Origin: Dysgonomonas mossii
GTDB taxonomy: Bacteria; Bacteroidota; Bacteroidia; Bacteroidales; Dysgonomonadaceae
Direction of reading: 5' to 3'
Length of the DNA: 64,000 nucleotides
Assembly: GCF_004569505.1 (NCBI RefSeq)
Contig: NZ_SPPK01000004.1
Coordinates: 124,001-188,000, forward strand
Shown here: positions 54,451-63,889 of the stretch, in pieces
How positions within the stretch are numbered: position 1 is the stretch's first letter
How the letters are laid out: each line of letters begins with the position of its first letter
Made by a program: the position numbers and the translations under genes
Notes under the pieces: generated by a model
Told to the model about the DNA's origin: nothing
Database searches by the model: none
Seen by the model: the letters and a program-made list of their open reading frames with translations, nothing else

Positions 54451-55044
54451 AGAATTATAAATTATTGTTATATAAGCGTAAAGATACTTCAATTAATTTA
54501 TTCCTGCGATATGATTGTATCATTTTAATAAAGATGTATTTCATAATGTATTTCTTTCTTGTAACATTTGTGAATCGCAGGGTTGTTTACAAATGTTTCA
54601 GAGCTTATCAAAGCTAATATTGTAACATCTGATTACAAAAATTTTCAAATGTAGTAATGTTTACATTTGAATATAACTTATCTATAGATCATTTAATAAA
54701 CAATTGTAAAATATTAAAATCCTTAAATAAATATATCATAATATTATATATATCAGATAATTATTTAAATAAAATAAAGTAATAATTTAGATATATTAGC
54801 TATAATTCATTATATACAATAATACAGCCTCTAAATAGGGTATTTTATTAATTTATTTACATACTAATTAGTTTATTATATATTTATTATGAAGTGTTTA
54901 TTTATGCTATATTCAATTGTATACACATATACATAAAACAAAAGTATATCATTGTATCCAAATGTAATTTACAAATATAAACTAAAACATTTTCCATTTG
55001 TAAAATATAAAGTTTACATTTGTGTTCTGATAATATACAAAAAT
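54451..55044. other. 594-bp divergent, AT-rich regulatory region
   Basis: No gene was found. The region separates the dipeptidase (-) from the Cro/CI-like regulator (+) and holds several copies of the TTTACA(A/T)(A/T)TG motif, including two palindromes (see separate entry). Confidence 0.65.
54586..55022. promoter_or_regulatory. Cluster of operator-like palindromes around the regulator promoter
   Basis: A perfect dyad occurs at 54644-54671 (arms TTCAAATGTA and TACATTTGAA, 8-base spacer). A second has arms TTTACAAAT (54968-54976) and ATTTGTAAA (54996-55004) with 19 bases between. Related single sites are at 54586-54595 and 55012-55022. TACATTTG at 55015-55022 is also a good -7 element, 22 bases before the regulator ATG, so binding there could block transcription. 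Confidence 0.55.
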
Positions 55045-55536
55045 ATGAAGGATAGAATCAAGCTTATAATGGATAATGAGCACTTAACGCCATCAGCTTT
55101 TGCAGATAAGTTGCAATTAGGACGTGCTGTTATATCTCATATACTGAATGGACGTAATAATCCTAGTTTGGATGTTGTATCTCGTATACTATCAAAAATG
55201 GATTATATCGATTCGGATTGGTTATTAACCGGAAATGGTAAAATGTATAAAACCGATAATAGAGAAAAATCGCATATCGCTACATCAACTATACCGGTGA
55301 ATTCTAATCTTCAGCCCGATTTATTCTCTCTGAATGAAATATCTCAGCTATCCGATAAACCTGAACCAGAATATCGCAAGGAAATAATAGTTGAGAAGCC
55401 TCAAAAATTAGAAGAAGACATTGTAAAACAATCTGTTATATATCAAAAAGCACCTGAGCGGAAAGTAACTAAAATAATTATATATTATTCGGATAATACT
55501 TTCGAAACATTTAATGCTGATAACAAGCCATTATAA
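55045..55536 (+). CDS. Cro/CI-like HTH regulator
   Basis: The start at 55045 (MKDRIKLIMDNEHL) is chosen because it begins the DNA-binding domain directly and places the operator-like sites upstream; the open frame extends 93 bases further but would translate the operator region. The product has 163 residues. The N-terminal XRE-type helix-turn-helix (about 1-60) includes SAFADKLQLGRAVISHILNG and LDVVSRILSKM. The C-terminal part is polar with no recognised domain. Autoregulation through the upstream palindromes is likely but unproven. It may also control the divergent dipeptidase gene. Confidence 0.78.
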   Translation: MKDRIKLIMDNEHLTPSAFADKLQLGRAVISHILNGRNNPSLDVVSRILSKMDYIDSDWLLTGNGKMYKTDNREKSHIATSTIPVNSNLQPDLFSLNEISQLSDKPEPEYRKEIIVEKPQKLEEDIVKQSVIYQKAPERKVTKIIIYYSDNTFETFNADNKPL

Positions 55537-55720
55537 ATATCTACTTTTCTATTTATTCGATACAGTATTTTTAATGTAATAGATTAGTATACATATGTTT
55601 ATACTTAATAAATAACAAAAATGGCACTTTTATTACTTATTACTAATGTAACTTCTTATATATTCAAAAATATATCAAAGAACACTTTTGTATAAGATAA
55701 AATTCTCCATAAAAAATAAA

Positions 55721-55753
55721 AAACCTCTCGAATTCTTATATTCCGAGAGGTTT
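55721..55753 (-). terminator. Terminator of tnaA
   Basis: AAACCTCTCG (55721-55730) and CGAGAGGTTT (55744-55753) form a perfect 10-bp stem. On the minus strand it runs into TTTTATTTTTTATGG. It lies 28 bases past the tnaA stop and may also serve the convergent regulator gene. Confidence 0.85.
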
Positions 55754-55781
55754 CTTTGTCTTGTATACTATAATTATATTC

Positions 55782-57158
55782 CTATTTTACCCTTTTAAGT
55801 TCGACTGTAAAATGTCTTAATAAATCAGCTTCCCAAGTAATCGTTAGTCCTTTTGTAATCGATTCTCTACGATCGAATATATTCTTTAAGGCTACTGCTA
55901 TTACATTCATATGATTGTCTGTATAAACACGCCGTGGTATGGCTAACCGTAGTAAATCGAGCCCATCGAAACGATTTTTCCGGGTTACAGGGTCTCGGTC
56001 TGCTAATAGATAACCGATCTCACAACCTCTGATACCCGCTTCAAGATATAATTCTACAGCTAATGTTTGTGCCGGAAACTCTTCTTTAGGTATGTTTGGC
56101 AATACTTTCGACGCATCTACAAAGATTGCATGTCCTCCTGCCGGACGTTGATATGGGATATTATATTCATCAAGCTTCTTACCAAGATATTCAACTTGTT
56201 TTATTCTGCTTTCGAGACTATCAAACTCTGTATTTTCATCCAACCCTATAGCCAAAGCATTCATATCACGTCCACTCATACCTCCATAAGTAATATATCC
56301 CTCATAGGCAATTCCTTTTATTTTGGCTACATCATACCATTCTTTCAGGTTTGTAGCAAAGAATCCTCCCATATTAACAATAGCATCTTTCTTCGCGCTC
56401 ATGGTCATAGCATCGGCATATGAGAACATTTCGTCGCAGATCTCTTTTATTGTCTTGTTTTCGTAACCTTTCTCTCGTTTCTTGATAAAATATGCATTCT
56501 CTGCAAATCTGGCTGAGTCAAATATTACTTTTTTAGCATATTTATTTGCGATCATACGTGTTTCCTGCAAATTCTGCATAGATACAGGTTGTCCACCTGC
56601 CGTATTATTTGTTATGGTTATAATAATAAAGGGTGTACGATCTCCATACTTTTTCAGTGCTTCTTCAAGTTTTTTGATATCAACATTCCCTTTGAATGGA
56701 ATTTCAAGTTGAGTGTCTTTAGCATCATCTATCGTACAATCTAACGCAATGGCCTTTCTGGATTCTATATGACCTTTTGTTGTATCGAAATGCGAATTAC
56801 CCGGGCATACGTCTCCTTCTTTGATTAGACAAGAAAATAAAACATTCTCAGCAGCACGTCCCTGATGTGTAGGCAGAACATATTCAAATCCTGTAATATG
56901 CGTTATCATATCTTTCATTTTGTAATATGAAGACGCTCCGGCATAGCTCTCGTCTCCAACCATCATGCCAGCCCATTGCCTGTCACTCATAGCCCCTGTT
57001 CCAGAGTCTGTTATCAGGTCTATATACACTTGTTCCGATCTTAACTTAAACATATTGTATTTAGCATTTTTCAGCCATTGTTCACGTTCTTCCCGTGTGC
57101 TTTTATGGATAGGTTCGATCATTTTGATCTTCCAAGGTTCGGCAAAAGGCAATTCCAT
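55782..57158 (-). CDS. tnaA: Tryptophanase
   Basis: The product is 458 residues and belongs to the tryptophanase/tyrosine phenol-lyase family of PLP enzymes. The PLP lysine is in MSAKKDA (K257 or its neighbour K256). Family motifs include DLITDSGTGAMSD-like IDLITDSGTG, LPTHQGRAAEN, NTAGGQPVSM and DSARFAENAYFIK. Two features favour tryptophanase over tyrosine phenol-lyase: isoleucine in CEIG where the lyase has arginine, and histidine in LRHFT where it has phenylalanine. It would convert tryptophan to indole, pyruvate and ammonia. No TnaB transporter or recognised tnaC-type leader was found beside it. Confidence 0.94.
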   Translation of the reverse strand: MELPFAEPWKIKMIEPIHKSTREEREQWLKNAKYNMFKLRSEQVYIDLITDSGTGAMSDRQWAGMMVGDESYAGASSYYKMKDMITHITGFEYVLPTHQGRAAENVLFSCLIKEGDVCPGNSHFDTTKGHIESRKAIALDCTIDDAKDTQLEIPFKGNVDIKKLEEALKKYGDRTPFIIITITNNTAGGQPVSMQNLQETRMIANKYAKKVIFDSARFAENAYFIKKREKGYENKTIKEICDEMFSYADAMTMSAKKDAIVNMGGFFATNLKEWYDVAKIKGIAYEGYITYGGMSGRDMNALAIGLDENTEFDSLESRIKQVEYLGKKLDEYNIPYQRPAGGHAIFVDASKVLPNIPKEEFPAQTLAVELYLEAGIRGCEIGYLLADRDPVTRKNRFDGLDLLRLAIPRRVYTDNHMNVIAVALKNIFDRRESITKGLTITWEADLLRHFTVELKRVK

Positions 57159-57400
57159 AATTATTTATGTTTAGATGTATGTTAGACAAATGCTTGATAT
57201 AGATAATCACTATGAATAAAAGAAGAACAGATTATAAACCTCTTATTTCAAAATGATATTTTAATAGTAATAATGATGTGTTTTTGGAATGTTTTCATAC
57301 AGTATATACTTGTGTTGGTGTGATATGTTTGACATAAAGGTAGTAAAACTTGTGAATAAATTAAAGTCTTTCCTAATTTTATTATAAAGTCAAACTTTAT

Positions 57401-57408
57401 TAACTTTG
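57401..57408 (+). promoter_or_regulatory. -7 promoter element of pyrK-pyrD
   Basis: TAACTTTG matches TAnnTTTG and lies 45 bases before the pyrK ATG. The -33 region has no clear TTTG. Confidence 0.45.
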
Positions 57409-57453
57409 TACTCGAAATAATTCAGGAAATATTTATCTCTAAATAATAGGTTA

Positions 57454-58236
57454 ATGAAAAAAATGATGGATTTAGTTGTTACTCAAAATGAGCAACTAAA
57501 CCAAAACTATAGCCTCATTAAGCTCACCACAACAGATAAAACTCCCTTAATCGAAATGCATCCCGGGCAATTTGTAGAAGTGAGAGTTGATGGATCTCCA
57601 TCAACCTATCTTAGACGCCCTATTTCGGTAAACTTTGTGGATAAGCAAAAAAACGAATTATGGCTACTCGTTCAGGCTGTAGGTGATGGAACCAAGAAAA
57701 TGTGTGAGTACAAACAGGGTGATATTGTAAACCTTCTATTACCGTTAGGTAATACATTTACAGTTCCTACTTCGAATCCGGAGCAAGAACTTCTTCTTAT
57801 TGGCGGAGGTGTAGGTACTGCTCCTATGTTATTCCTTGGCGCACGTCTCAGGGAAGCAGGCTATAAACCTAAATTTCTTTTAGGTGCAAGATCAAAAAAT
57901 GATTTACTCCAATTGGATGATTTCAGAAAATATGGAGAACTGTATTGTACCACCGAAGACGGAAGTTTCGGAGAAAAAGGGTATGTAACGGATCACTCTG
58001 TATTAAAAAATACTCAAATATCTAAAATTTATACCTGTGGTCCTAAGCCTATGATGGTGGCTGTAGCCAAATATGCCAATATAAATAAAATAGAGTGTGA
58101 AGTATCACTCGAAAACCTTATGGCATGCGGGTTTGGAGTCTGTTTATGCTGTGTGGAGAAGACGCGCGAAGGGAATGTCTGTGTGTGTACAGAGGGACCC
58201 GTATTTAATATAGAAAATTTGACATGGATAAACTAA
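57454..58236 (+). CDS. pyrK: Dihydroorotate dehydrogenase electron-transfer subunit
   Basis: The product is 260 residues with a ferredoxin-reductase-like layout. The FAD site is RRPISVNF, the nucleotide-binding region is [15 protein letters not shown], and a cysteine cluster near the C-terminus (CGFGVCLCC and, further on, CVCTEGP) binds the [2Fe-2S] centre. PyrK passes electrons from PyrD to NAD+. The upstream Met could be any of three near-N-terminal methionines (1, 4 or 5). The pyrD start lies within its last 13 bases, so the two are coupled. Confidence 0.93.
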   Translation: MKKMMDLVVTQNEQLNQNYSLIKLTTTDKTPLIEMHPGQFVEVRVDGSPSTYLRRPISVNFVDKQKNELWLLVQAVGDGTKKMCEYKQGDIVNLLLPLGNTFTVPTSNPEQELLLIGGGVGTAPMLFLGARLREAGYKPKFLLGARSKNDLLQLDDFRKYGELYCTTEDGSFGEKGYVTDHSVLKNTQISKIYTCGPKPMMVAVAKYANINKIECEVSLENLMACGFGVCLCCVEKTREGNVCVCTEGPVFNIENLTWIN

Positions 58237-59135
58237 AAATAAATATAGGAAACCTGCATTTAAAGAACCCGGTAATGACAGCATCCGGTACTTTCGGGTA
58301 TGGAAAGGAATATTCTGACTTTATGGACTTGGGGCGAATTGGTGGTATTTTTGTAAAAGGAACTACTATTCGCGAAAGGCAGGGGAACGATTATCCTCGT
58401 ATGGCAGAAACTCCATCAGGAATGCTTAATGCTGTGGGACTGCAAAATAAAGGCGTAGATTACTTTGTTTCAAATATATACCCTGAGATAAAAGACTTTG
58501 ATACAAACATTATTGTGAATGTTTCGGGATCAACTATAGAAGATTATGTAGAATGTTCTCAAAAGTTGGTAGCTCTCGAAAAAATACCTGCTATTGAACT
58601 TAATATTTCCTGTCCAAATGTAAAAGAAGGGGGGATGGCATTCGGTACTTCTGCTTGTTCGGCTGCTGATGTAACAAAAGCTGTACGTGAAGTATGGAAC
58701 AAAACCCTTATTGTAAAGCTATCTCCTAATGTAACTGATATAACAGAAATCGCAAAAGCTGTAGAGGGTGAAGGTGCTGATGCTGTTTCACTGATCAATA
58801 CATTGCTAGGGATGGCTGTAGATATAAATAAGAGACGTCCGGTGTTATCTACTGTTACAGGAGGATTATCCGGCCCGTGTGTGAAGCCTATTGCCCTTAG
58901 AATGGTTTGGCAGACTTACAATGCTGTAAAAATTCCCGTGATAGGTATGGGAGGAATATCATCGTGGCAAGATGCCATTGAATTTATCCTTGCAGGCTCT
59001 TCTGCTATACAGATAGGAACACACAACTTTATTGACCCTACAATTTCTGTAAAGGTTGTAGATGGAATAAAAGAATATCTGGATAAGAATAATATAAATT
59101 CCATAACAGACCTTATAGGAGCTTTGCAAGTATAA
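58224..59135 (+). CDS. pyrD: Dihydroorotate dehydrogenase, class 1B catalytic subunit
   Basis: The product is 303 residues, the usual size for class 1B PyrD, which oxidises dihydroorotate to orotate with FMN in pyrimidine synthesis. FMN and substrate motifs include [29 protein letters not shown] and [15 protein letters not shown]. The catalytic base of class 1B is a cysteine, found in [12 protein letters not shown]. The pairing with PyrK confirms the NAD-linked form. It overlaps pyrK by 13 bases. The following glycosyltransferase gene is 74 bases away and probably belongs to another unit. Confidence 0.96.
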   Translation: MDKLKINIGNLHLKNPVMTASGTFGYGKEYSDFMDLGRIGGIFVKGTTIRERQGNDYPRMAETPSGMLNAVGLQNKGVDYFVSNIYPEIKDFDTNIIVNVSGSTIEDYVECSQKLVALEKIPAIELNISCPNVKEGGMAFGTSACSAADVTKAVREVWNKTLIVKLSPNVTDITEIAKAVEGEGADAVSLINTLLGMAVDINKRRPVLSTVTGGLSGPCVKPIALRMVWQTYNAVKIPVIGMGGISSWQDAIEFILAGSSAIQIGTHNFIDPTISVKVVDGIKEYLDKNNINSITDLIGALQV

Positions 59136-59209
59136 TCTGATTGTTGGTATATTTCTAATTTAAGATTAGATAGTTATATAAACTTTGTAAAATGAATTAA
59201 CATAAATCT

Positions 59210-60247
59210 ATGAAAAAGGTTTTTATATCCAGAAACTATAAAGGAATAGAGAGTGCTGGTGGAAAAGCAAAAACAGATGTAGAGTTAATTTTACAAGGCA
59301 TTGGGTTTAAGAATATAGGATGGAAACAAAGTTCGAGCAACAATAAAATCATTGATTTTGTTTTAAATATCACAGGGATACTAAAAGCGGTAATACGAAT
59401 GCCATCTAAAGGTATTTTATTTCTTCAGTATCCGATGAAAAAATATTATGCATTCATTTGTGGTATTGCTCATTTGAAAGACACTAAAATCATTACACTT
59501 ATCCACGATTTAGGAACTTTTAGAAGACAGAAGCTTACTGTAGATAAAGAAATTACGCTCCTAAATAATTCCGATTACATTATAGCCTTAAATAAGAGTA
59601 TGGCGAAATGGTTGGAAGAGAATAATTACAAAGGACAGACTGTGACTCTTGATATTTGGGATTATCTGTCAAAATACAAAAATACCTCAAGTTTTAGATC
59701 CAATGATGACCAAAACTATGTTGTTAATTATGCAGGAGGGCTTAGTCGACGTAAAAATTTATTCTTATACGAATTTAGTAAGCATGTAGATTCATTTATT
59801 TTCAATCTTTATGGTACAGGTTTCGAGCCTACAGAACAGGAATTAAAGAATCCTTACTTTATTTATAAAGGTTTTGTTCAGAGTGATGATCTGATCAGTA
59901 GTATCACGGGTGATTTTGGACTGGTTTGGGATGGTGATTCTATTGATACTTGTTCCGGTAGTTTTGGTTCTTATCTACAATTTAATAATCCTCACAAAGT
60001 ATCATTATATATTCGTTGTCATTTGCCTGTAATTATTTGGAATCAAGCAGCTATGGCACCATTTGTTTTAGAACATGAGGTTGGTTTTTCGATAAATTCA
60101 TTGTCGGAAATAAAGACACGCTTATTGTCTCTTACAAAAGAGGAATATAATGAGATGAAGCGAAATACAATAAAACTCAGCTTACAGATAGAGTCAGGTT
60201 ACTATATTAAGCAAGCAATGAATAAAATAAAGTTGGATGAAAAATAA
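59210..60247 (+). CDS. Glycosyltransferase, possibly galactofuranosyltransferase-like
   Basis: The product is 345 residues, with no signal peptide or transmembrane helix. The N-terminal half begins KVFISRNYKGIESAGGKAKTD and contains LIHDLGTFRR, in line with the first Rossmann domain of GT-B enzymes. The second half has YAGGLSRRKNLFL and FGLVWDGDSID, followed by LPVIIWNQAAMAPFV, resembling Bacteroidetes beta-1,6-galactofuranosyltransferase-like proteins. The sugar and acceptor are uncertain. It has no glycan-cluster neighbours, so a role in capsule or lipopolysaccharide decoration is inferred. Confidence 0.75.
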   Translation: MKKVFISRNYKGIESAGGKAKTDVELILQGIGFKNIGWKQSSSNNKIIDFVLNITGILKAVIRMPSKGILFLQYPMKKYYAFICGIAHLKDTKIITLIHDLGTFRRQKLTVDKEITLLNNSDYIIALNKSMAKWLEENNYKGQTVTLDIWDYLSKYKNTSSFRSNDDQNYVVNYAGGLSRRKNLFLYEFSKHVDSFIFNLYGTGFEPTEQELKNPYFIYKGFVQSDDLISSITGDFGLVWDGDSIDTCSGSFGSYLQFNNPHKVSLYIRCHLPVIIWNQAAMAPFVLEHEVGFSINSLSEIKTRLLSLTKEEYNEMKRNTIKLSLQIESGYYIKQAMNKIKLDEK

Positions 60248-60282
60248 TATACTCTCATAATATCTATCTCTTATAAAAAAAG

Positions 60283-60308
60283 AAAAGGCATCCAATCGGA
60301 TGCCTTTT
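60283..60308. terminator. Bidirectional terminator between glycosyltransferase and rpsP
   Basis: AAAAGGCATCC (60283-60293) pairs with GGATGCCTTTT (60298-60308) across a 4-base loop, with T residues on both strands. It ends transcripts from both convergent genes. Confidence 0.85.
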
Positions 60309-60327
60309 TTATGCTGTTTAAAACAAA

Positions 60328-60891
60328 TTATTCAGCACTTTTCTCTTCTGCAGGAGCTTCTGTTTCAGCAGTAGGTGTTTCTACTACTTCTTCACTTGCT
60401 TCAGCTTCTGCTTCTGCCTGTGCTGCATTTTCTTCTGCTTTCTTTTGAGCTACAGCTTCAGCTTTTGCTTTGTTTGCTGCTTTTTCAGCGTCTAAACGAG
60501 CTTTTGCGTCTGCCTGAGCTTTTGTTTGGTTCTTGTTGATAGCTGCTTGAGTACCTTTTTCTTTTTCAGCTTTCCATGCTTCAAATTTACTTTCCGCATC
60601 AGCTTCAGTAAATGCACCTTTAGCAACACCACCAAGTAAGTGTTTCTTTAATAAAACACCTTCTTCAGAAAGGATGTTACGAGTAGTGTCGGTAGGTTGA
60701 GCACCAACTTGTAACCAGTACAAAGCCCTGTCGAAATTTATAGTTATCGTAGCAGGATTGGTATTAGGATTATAAGAACCAACCTTTTCAATAAATTTTC
60801 CATCACGTGGAGCTCTGCTATCTGCAATGACGATGTGGTAAAAAGGATAACCTTTACGTCCTCGTCTTTGTAAACGGATCTTTGTAGCCAT
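60328..60891 (-). CDS. rpsP: Ribosomal protein S16 with long C-terminal tail
   Basis: The product is 187 residues, about twice the length of most S16 proteins. Residues 1 to about 85 are normal S16, with [20 protein letters not shown] and the PTDTTRNIL segment. The rest is an Ala/Glu/Lys-rich, probably helical tail (repeated AEAxAxxxAEE-like sequence) ending EEKSAE. Extended S16 tails occur in Bacteroidetes; the function of the tail is not known to me. The gene is monocistronic, with its own promoter and terminator. Confidence 0.95.
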   Translation of the reverse strand: MATKIRLQRRGRKGYPFYHIVIADSRAPRDGKFIEKVGSYNPNTNPATITINFDRALYWLQVGAQPTDTTRNILSEEGVLLKKHLLGGVAKGAFTEADAESKFEAWKAEKEKGTQAAINKNQTKAQADAKARLDAEKAANKAKAEAVAQKKAEENAAQAEAEAEASEEVVETPTAETEAPAEEKSAE

Positions 60892-60937
60892 TTCTTTCTA
60901 GTTAATTTTAATTATACATAATTGTTATTAGCGGGTG

Positions 60938-60968
60938 CAAAGATAAGAATAAGTTTTTGTTATACAAT
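60938..60968 (-). promoter_or_regulatory. Promoter of rpsP
   Basis: On the minus strand TATCTTTG (60945-60938) matches TAnnTTTG and ATTG (60968-60965) lies 19 bases upstream, near the ideal spacing. The -7 is 46 bases before the ATG. Confidence 0.6.
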
Positions 60969-61013
60969 AAAAATGATATAGAGTTATTTATTCTCCTACT
61001 AACTATATAAGGG

Positions 61014-61982
61014 TTATTCTAAATATTTTTTAAGCATAGCTGCCGTGAATATTATCATATTTCTGGTCGAAGGTAGATCTGCATAACCATTCAATAGACC
61101 CCAATCATGAATTACTCCGTTAAATCTTACTGTAGTAACATCAACTCCGGCTTCATCAAGCTTGCGCCCTAATTCTTCTCCGGCATCTCTCAATATATCA
61201 TTTTCGGCAACTTCGATGAGTGTAGGAGGCAATCCTTTCAATTGGTTGATTGTAGCACGTACAGGGGATACATAAATATCATCGTGTTGCGTTCTGTCTG
61301 ATAAGTAGTTATCTCTCATCCAAATCATTAAAGATTTAGTTAGGAATCTTTCTTCTCCATATTTTTTGAATGATTCGGTGTTTATACCAGCGTCTGAATA
61401 TGGCCATAATAGAATCTGACATTTAATATCCGGTCCTTTATTTTCCTTTGCCTTCAGACAAGTCCCGATAGTCATATTTCCTCCTGCACTATTTCCTACA
61501 ATAGCTAACCTTTTTCCATCTATATTTATTTCATCGCCATGTTCTGCAACCCACTTTGTGGCAGCATAACATTCATTCAATGCTATTGGATATTTAGCTT
61601 CGGGCGAACGGCTATATTCAATAAAGACACAAGCATATCCTGATTCAACGACTAAGTCGCGAACCAGGCGTTTATGAGTTTGATAATCTCCAAGAACCCA
61701 GCCTCCACCATGTATAAAGATAAATACAGGAAGTTTCCCTTTAGCTTTCTCTGGCCGTACAATATATAGTTTTATATCATGTTCATCGACTAATATTACT
61801 TTTTCTGTTTCCTCAATACCACTAACATCTACTTTTATTGCAGCTTGAGTATCGACCAATACATTGCGTGCATCGAATACAGGTAATGATTCAACAGGTT
61901 TTCCACCAGAATTCAAAACCTTCAGATACTCTTTGGTTTCTTTACTCAAATGTGGGTCTTTTAAAAAATCCGAGGTATTCAT
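61014..61982 (-). CDS. Alpha/beta hydrolase, HSL-like
   Basis: The product is 322 residues and carries hormone-sensitive-lipase family motifs. The oxyanion-hole motif is HGGGWVLGDYQTH, the catalytic serine is in VGNSAGGNM, the acidic residue is in AENDILRDAGEE and the histidine is in IHDWGLL. No signal peptide was seen, so it is probably cytoplasmic. Such enzymes hydrolyse short-chain esters or related compounds; the natural substrate is unknown. It lies in its own unit between rpsP and the lipoprotein gene. Confidence 0.88.
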   Translation of the reverse strand: MNTSDFLKDPHLSKETKEYLKVLNSGGKPVESLPVFDARNVLVDTQAAIKVDVSGIEETEKVILVDEHDIKLYIVRPEKAKGKLPVFIFIHGGGWVLGDYQTHKRLVRDLVVESGYACVFIEYSRSPEAKYPIALNECYAATKWVAEHGDEINIDGKRLAIVGNSAGGNMTIGTCLKAKENKGPDIKCQILLWPYSDAGINTESFKKYGEERFLTKSLMIWMRDNYLSDRTQHDDIYVSPVRATINQLKGLPPTLIEVAENDILRDAGEELGRKLDEAGVDVTTVRFNGVIHDWGLLNGYADLPSTRNMIIFTAAMLKKYLE

Positions 61983-62089
61983 AATCTTAAAAATTTAATT
62001 ATTATCAATTACTAACCTCTTTTTTAACGGCTTCTTATTAACTGTTGTTTTCTCAAATATTGATAAATAACATTTTATATACTGATTTT

Positions 62090-62707
62090 TTATTTTTTTA
62101 CAATAGTTACTTTTGCAGAAACTGTATTCAAAAACTCTTTTTCTTCTTCTATATTTAGAGCGAAGCTGACAAGTGAATATCTCCGTTCAGTTATAGGCTT
62201 ATCTATTTCTGTTTCTTTTGTAATGAATATCCCTTTACTTCCTTCAAGTTCTATTTTACAGTTATATATTCCTTTTTCGAGGATGATAAAATAGGCATCT
62301 ACTACAGCTTTAGACTTGATTTTACCTAAATAATCGAGACTTACACCCGTGCAAATATTTGCATTATATGAAATAGGATCATAATATTGTCCGGTAGCTC
62401 CTTTATCCAGACCTTCTACTGTCTGAACCAAGGTACGACCCATCACCGAAGCTACTTTTTCGGCATGCTCATTCATTTGTCTGTCTAGGCTTTTTCCGAT
62501 ACCATCAGCAAGTTTTCCTGCTGCATCTGTTGCTTTTTCACCAACTCGGGCACCGTGTTCGTCTACAGCCTCGGCAACACCTTCTATAGCATTTATACCG
62601 GTTTCTGTAACTTTTTTTGTTGCTTGTTTTACACAGCCCGAACAGGAACTAAGGGTTGTTATAATAGCAGAAAGGATAATAAGTGATAAAATCGTTAATT
62701 TTCTCAT
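62090..62707 (-). CDS. Small lipoprotein, helical N-terminus
   Basis: The product is 205 residues with a lipoprotein signal (lipobox LSSCSGC). A region of about 75 residues is rich in Ala, Glu and Lys with heptad-like spacing (GVAEAVDEHGARVGEKATDA) and is probably a long helix. A beta-rich domain of about 90 residues follows, containing ISYNANICTGVSLD and YNCKIELEGS. I do not recognise the family. It has a -7 element 44 bases upstream and no obvious partner nearby. It may be an envelope stress or outer-membrane protein, but this is guesswork. Confidence 0.6.
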   Translation of the reverse strand: MRKLTILSLIILSAIITTLSSCSGCVKQATKKVTETGINAIEGVAEAVDEHGARVGEKATDAAGKLADGIGKSLDRQMNEHAEKVASVMGRTLVQTVEGLDKGATGQYYDPISYNANICTGVSLDYLGKIKSKAVVDAYFIILEKGIYNCKIELEGSKGIFITKETEIDKPITERRYSLVSFALNIEEEKEFLNTVSAKVTIVKK

Positions 62708-62750
62708 GTGGTTAAAATATGTGTTAAGCTTAATAATAAATCGTAAAAAA

Positions 62751-62758
62751 CAAAGATA
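62751..62758 (-). promoter_or_regulatory. -7 promoter element of the small lipoprotein
   Basis: TATCTTTG on the minus strand matches TAnnTTTG, 44 bases before the lipoprotein ATG. No -33 partner was found. Confidence 0.45.
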
Positions 62759-62790
62759 GAGAATTTGGATTAGATAGACTAATAAATAAA

Positions 62791-62816
62791 AAGAGGCTGA
62801 ATAAAAACAGCCTCTT
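62791..62816 (-). terminator. Terminator of ilvC
   Basis: AAGAGGCTG (62791-62799) and CAGCCTCTT (62808-62816) form a perfect 9-bp stem. On the minus strand it is followed by TTTTATTTATT. It lies 26 bases past the ilvC stop. Confidence 0.85.
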
Positions 62817-62842
62817 CATACGTATAATATTGAAATCAATAA

Positions 62843-63889
62843 TTAGTTATTTTCTGGTCTCAACTTTCTCACAACTGCTCCTGTACGCCACATTTCGCTT
62901 TCACGAAGAGCTTTTAGTTCTTCTTCTAGTTTTTCACGATAGTCAGGTTTAGAGTTAGTATCGATAGAGCGTTGTGCTTCATTACCGTTTGCTACTTCTG
63001 AATATAATTTGGCAAATACAGGTTTTGTTGCATCATGGAAAGGTACCATCCAGTCTAGCGCACCACGTTGTGCTGTAGTAGAACAATTTGCATACATCCA
63101 GTCCATTCCTTTTTCTGCAAATAGAGGCATCAAAGATTGAGTAAGCTCTTCTACAGTTTCGTTAAATGCTTCGGATGGTGAGTGACCGTTTTCACGTAAT
63201 ACTTCATATTGAGCAAGCAGGATACCTTGTATAGCACCCATCAATGTACCACGCTCTCCTGTAAGGTCAGAATATACCTCACGTTTGAAATCTGTTTCAA
63301 ACAAATATCCCGAACCAACGCCAATACCCAGAGATACAGTTCTTTCGAATGCACGACCTGTAGCATCCTGGAAGATAGCATAGCTTGAATTCAAACCGCG
63401 ACCTTCGAGGAACATGCGACGAAGACTTGTTCCTGAACCTTTTGGAGCAACAAGAATTACATCGATGTCGGCAGGAGGTACAATTCCTGTACGTTCTTTA
63501 TATGTAATACCAAACCCATGAGAAAAGTAAAGAGCTTTTCCGGCAGTCAGATAAGGCTTAAGACGTGGCCACACTTCTATCTGAGCAGCATCAGACAATA
63601 GATATTGTATGATAGTACCTTTGGCTGCAGCTTCTTCGATATCAAATAATGTTTCGCCCGGAACCCATCCGTCTGCTATTGCTTTTTCCCATGTTTTGCC
63701 ACCTTTTCTTTGTCCTACGATTACGTTAAACCCATTATCTCTAAGGTTTAATGCTTGTCCCGGACCTTGTACGCCATAACCGATAACAGCAATGGTTTCA
63801 TTTTTTAATACTTCTCTTGCTTTTTCCAAAGGGAATTCTTCACGGGTAACTACTTTTTCTACTACCCCGCCAAAGTTCATTTCTGCCAT
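62843..63889 (-). CDS. ilvC: Ketol-acid reductoisomerase
   Basis: The product is 348 residues, the size of class I KARI. It converts acetohydroxy acids to dihydroxy acids in valine, leucine and isoleucine synthesis using NADPH and Mg2+. The Rossmann motif is VIGYGVQGPGQALNLRDNG, and typical segments include VAPKGSGTSLRR, SDLTGERGTLMG and the C-terminal metal-site region with EAFNETVEELTQ. It is the last gene of its unit. Other branched-chain genes (for example ilvN/ilvB) are expected beyond the right edge. Confidence 0.96.
   Translation of the reverse strand: MAEMNFGGVVEKVVTREEFPLEKAREVLKNETIAVIGYGVQGPGQALNLRDNGFNVIVGQRKGGKTWEKAIADGWVPGETLFDIEEAAAKGTIIQYLLSDAAQIEVWPRLKPYLTAGKALYFSHGFGITYKERTGIVPPADIDVILVAPKGSGTSLRRMFLEGRGLNSSYAIFQDATGRAFERTVSLGIGVGSGYLFETDFKREVYSDLTGERGTLMGAIQGILLAQYEVLRENGHSPSEAFNETVEELTQSLMPLFAEKGMDWMYANCSTTAQRGALDWMVPFHDATKPVFAKLYSEVANGNEAQRSIDTNSKPDYREKLEEELKALRESEMWRTGAVVRKLRPENN

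Noticed and set aside
54968..55044. Earlier start of the Cro/CI-like regulator (54952)
   Set aside because: It would translate through the operator-like palindromes and add a hydrophobic, low-complexity N-terminus before the DNA-binding domain.
55782..57158. Tyrosine phenol-lyase
   Set aside because: The length is similar, but the substrate-site arginine and phenylalanine are replaced by isoleucine and histidine, as in tryptophanase.
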